This document shows, piece after piece, positions 5,241-5,496 of a stretch of DNA of 5,496 nucleotides (the first letter of the stretch is position 1; the number at the start of each line of letters is the position of its first letter). This DNA comes from Butyrivibrio sp. Lineage in GTDB: Bacteria > Bacillota > Clostridia > Lachnospirales > Lachnospiraceae. The position numbers and the translations under genes are program-made. The notes under the pieces are model-generated. The model ran no database searches. It had not been told where the DNA came from and was given only the letters and a program-made list of their open reading frames with translations. Location of the stretch: NCBI RefSeq assembly GCF_015056685.1, contig NZ_SVFW01000088.1:1-5496 (forward strand), in the 5' to 3' direction.

Positions 5241-5278
5241 GTAGGATAAATGCTCGATTTTAGTGCCTTTTATCCTAC
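5241..5278. repeat. Perfect 10-bp inverted repeat with 18-base loop, between repeat units
   Basis: GTAGGATAAA (5241-5250) is matched by TTTATCCTAC (5269-5278). No T tract follows on either side, so a terminator is unlikely. It sits in the 153-base gap (5186-5338) that has no copy of the 35-bp unit. Otherwise I see nothing definite in that gap. Confidence 0.6.
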
Positions 5279-5338
5279 AGATTTAATCCATATCATTCCG
5301 TCCGTATAACAGTCCATATTTAATGGAGATAGTTATTC

Positions 5339-5373
5339 TGGGCATATAGCGCTTTGTAAAGCTTCCAGCCACC
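5339..5373 (+). repeat. Hairpin repeat unit, forward, first of a three-copy tandem
   Basis: A 35-base unit, TGGGCATATAG to CCAGCCACC. AGC/GCT pair at positions 10-12 and 23-25, with an alternative inner stem GCTTT-GT-AAAGC; TGG at 1-3 can also pair with CCA at 27-29. Confidence 0.75.
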
Positions 5374-5390
5374 TCTGATTCTTACTATTT

Positions 5391-5425
5391 TGGGTATATA
5401 GCAGCTTTTTGCGATGCCAGCCACC
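5391..5425 (+). repeat. Hairpin repeat unit, forward, second of the tandem
   Basis: A 35-base unit, TGGGTATATAG to CCAGCCACC, starting 52 bases after the previous one. Stem GCA/TGC is at positions 11-13 and 25-27. The 17-base spacer before it is unrelated to the next spacer. Confidence 0.75.
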
Positions 5426-5441
5426 CTCACGAACGTTCAAA

Positions 5442-5476
5442 TGGGCATATAGGCCGATTTCAAGCCTCTGGCCACC
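5442..5476 (+). repeat. Hairpin repeat unit, forward, third of the tandem
   Basis: A 35-base unit, TGGGCATATAG to TGGCCACC, starting 51 bases after the previous one. Stem AGGC/GCCT is at positions 10-13 and 23-26. Confidence 0.75.
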
Positions 5477-5491
5477 CGTTAAAAGGGTGGC
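5471..5491. repeat. Perfect GCCACCC/GGGTGGC hairpin joining two opposed repeat units
   Basis: The tail of the forward unit at 5442 and the start of a reverse unit at 5486 (GGTGGCTG..., cut by the window end) form seven G-C-rich pairs around a 7-base loop GTTAAAA. It could act as a terminator if a T run follows outside the window; none is visible. Confidence 0.65.
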
Positions 5492-5496
5492 TGTGG

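Larger units (their letters stand above)
4878..5496. repeat. Cluster of at least ten related 34-39-bp hairpin-bearing repeat units in both orientations
   Basis: This gene-free stretch is built largely from one degenerate unit. Forward form: TGGGYATATAG (11 bases), then about 13 variable bases that often form a short stem-loop, then a tail ending CCAGCCACC or CATCC. The length is nearly fixed: 35 bases in five units, 34 and 36 in two, 38 and 39 in the two most diverged. Forward units are at 4951, 5014, 5046, 5339, 5391 and 5442; reverse units at 4878, 5088, 5150 and, cut by the window end, 5486. The last three forward units form a tandem with 51-52-base steps. Two forward-reverse pairs sit tail to tail (5046/5088 and 5442/5486) and make larger palindromes. 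There is no ORF of note. The arrangement recalls REP/BIME clusters of other bacteria; I know no named family with this sequence. Confidence 0.75.

Noticed and set aside
5339..5476. CRISPR array with 35-bp repeats and 16-17-bp spacers.
   Set aside because: The repeats differ strongly in their centres, spacers are too short, copies occur in both orientations, and there are no cas genes.

Overview
The window looks like a chromosomal exopolysaccharide, capsule or glycan-assembly locus from a low-to-mid GC Bacillota bacterium. Protein style, strong purine-rich ribosome sites and base composition suggest a gut or rumen Lachnospiraceae (Butyrivibrio-like) organism. That placement is an inference; no taxonomic marker gene is present.

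The left four-fifths (1-4421) is one tightly packed set of five genes, all on the minus strand, so transcription runs right to left. In transcription order they are: an AAA/STAND-type P-loop ATPase with a C-terminal winged helix (3381-4421); a PglC-like initiating phosphoglycosyl transferase (2717-3373); an ATP-grasp ligase (1699-2688); a GT4 glycosyltransferase (590-1681); and the N-terminal part of a TviB/WbpO-type UDP-sugar 6-dehydrogenase (1-488, running off the left edge). The PGT would load the first phospho-sugar on the lipid carrier, the GT4 would add a sugar, the dehydrogenase would supply a UDP-uronate, and the ATP-grasp enzyme could form an amide or peptide-like bond on a carboxylate. 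A second promoter sits just upstream of the dehydrogenase.

The ATPase heads the operon but looks foreign to it: it is visibly more AT-rich than the sugar genes. Its leader, between a strong sigma-A-type promoter (4524-4551) and the ribosome site, consists almost entirely of seven exact copies of the 9-mer GATATAAAA (minus strand), arranged 2-3-2 with 10-bp steps. This is the most striking regulatory structure in the window, and the sugar genes lie downstream of it.

The right part (about 4560-5496) has no credible protein gene. It holds a strong plus-strand intrinsic terminator (4614-4659), a plus-strand promoter overlapping it (4638-4666), a GC-richer candidate structured RNA (about 4672-4838) that folds into a long hairpin with a large central bubble, and then a cluster of at least ten related 34-39-bp hairpin-bearing repeat units (4878-5496, running off the right edge) in both orientations. 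I do not recognise this repeat family. It behaves like a REP/BIME-type palindromic repeat cluster, or a repeat-bearing noncoding RNA.
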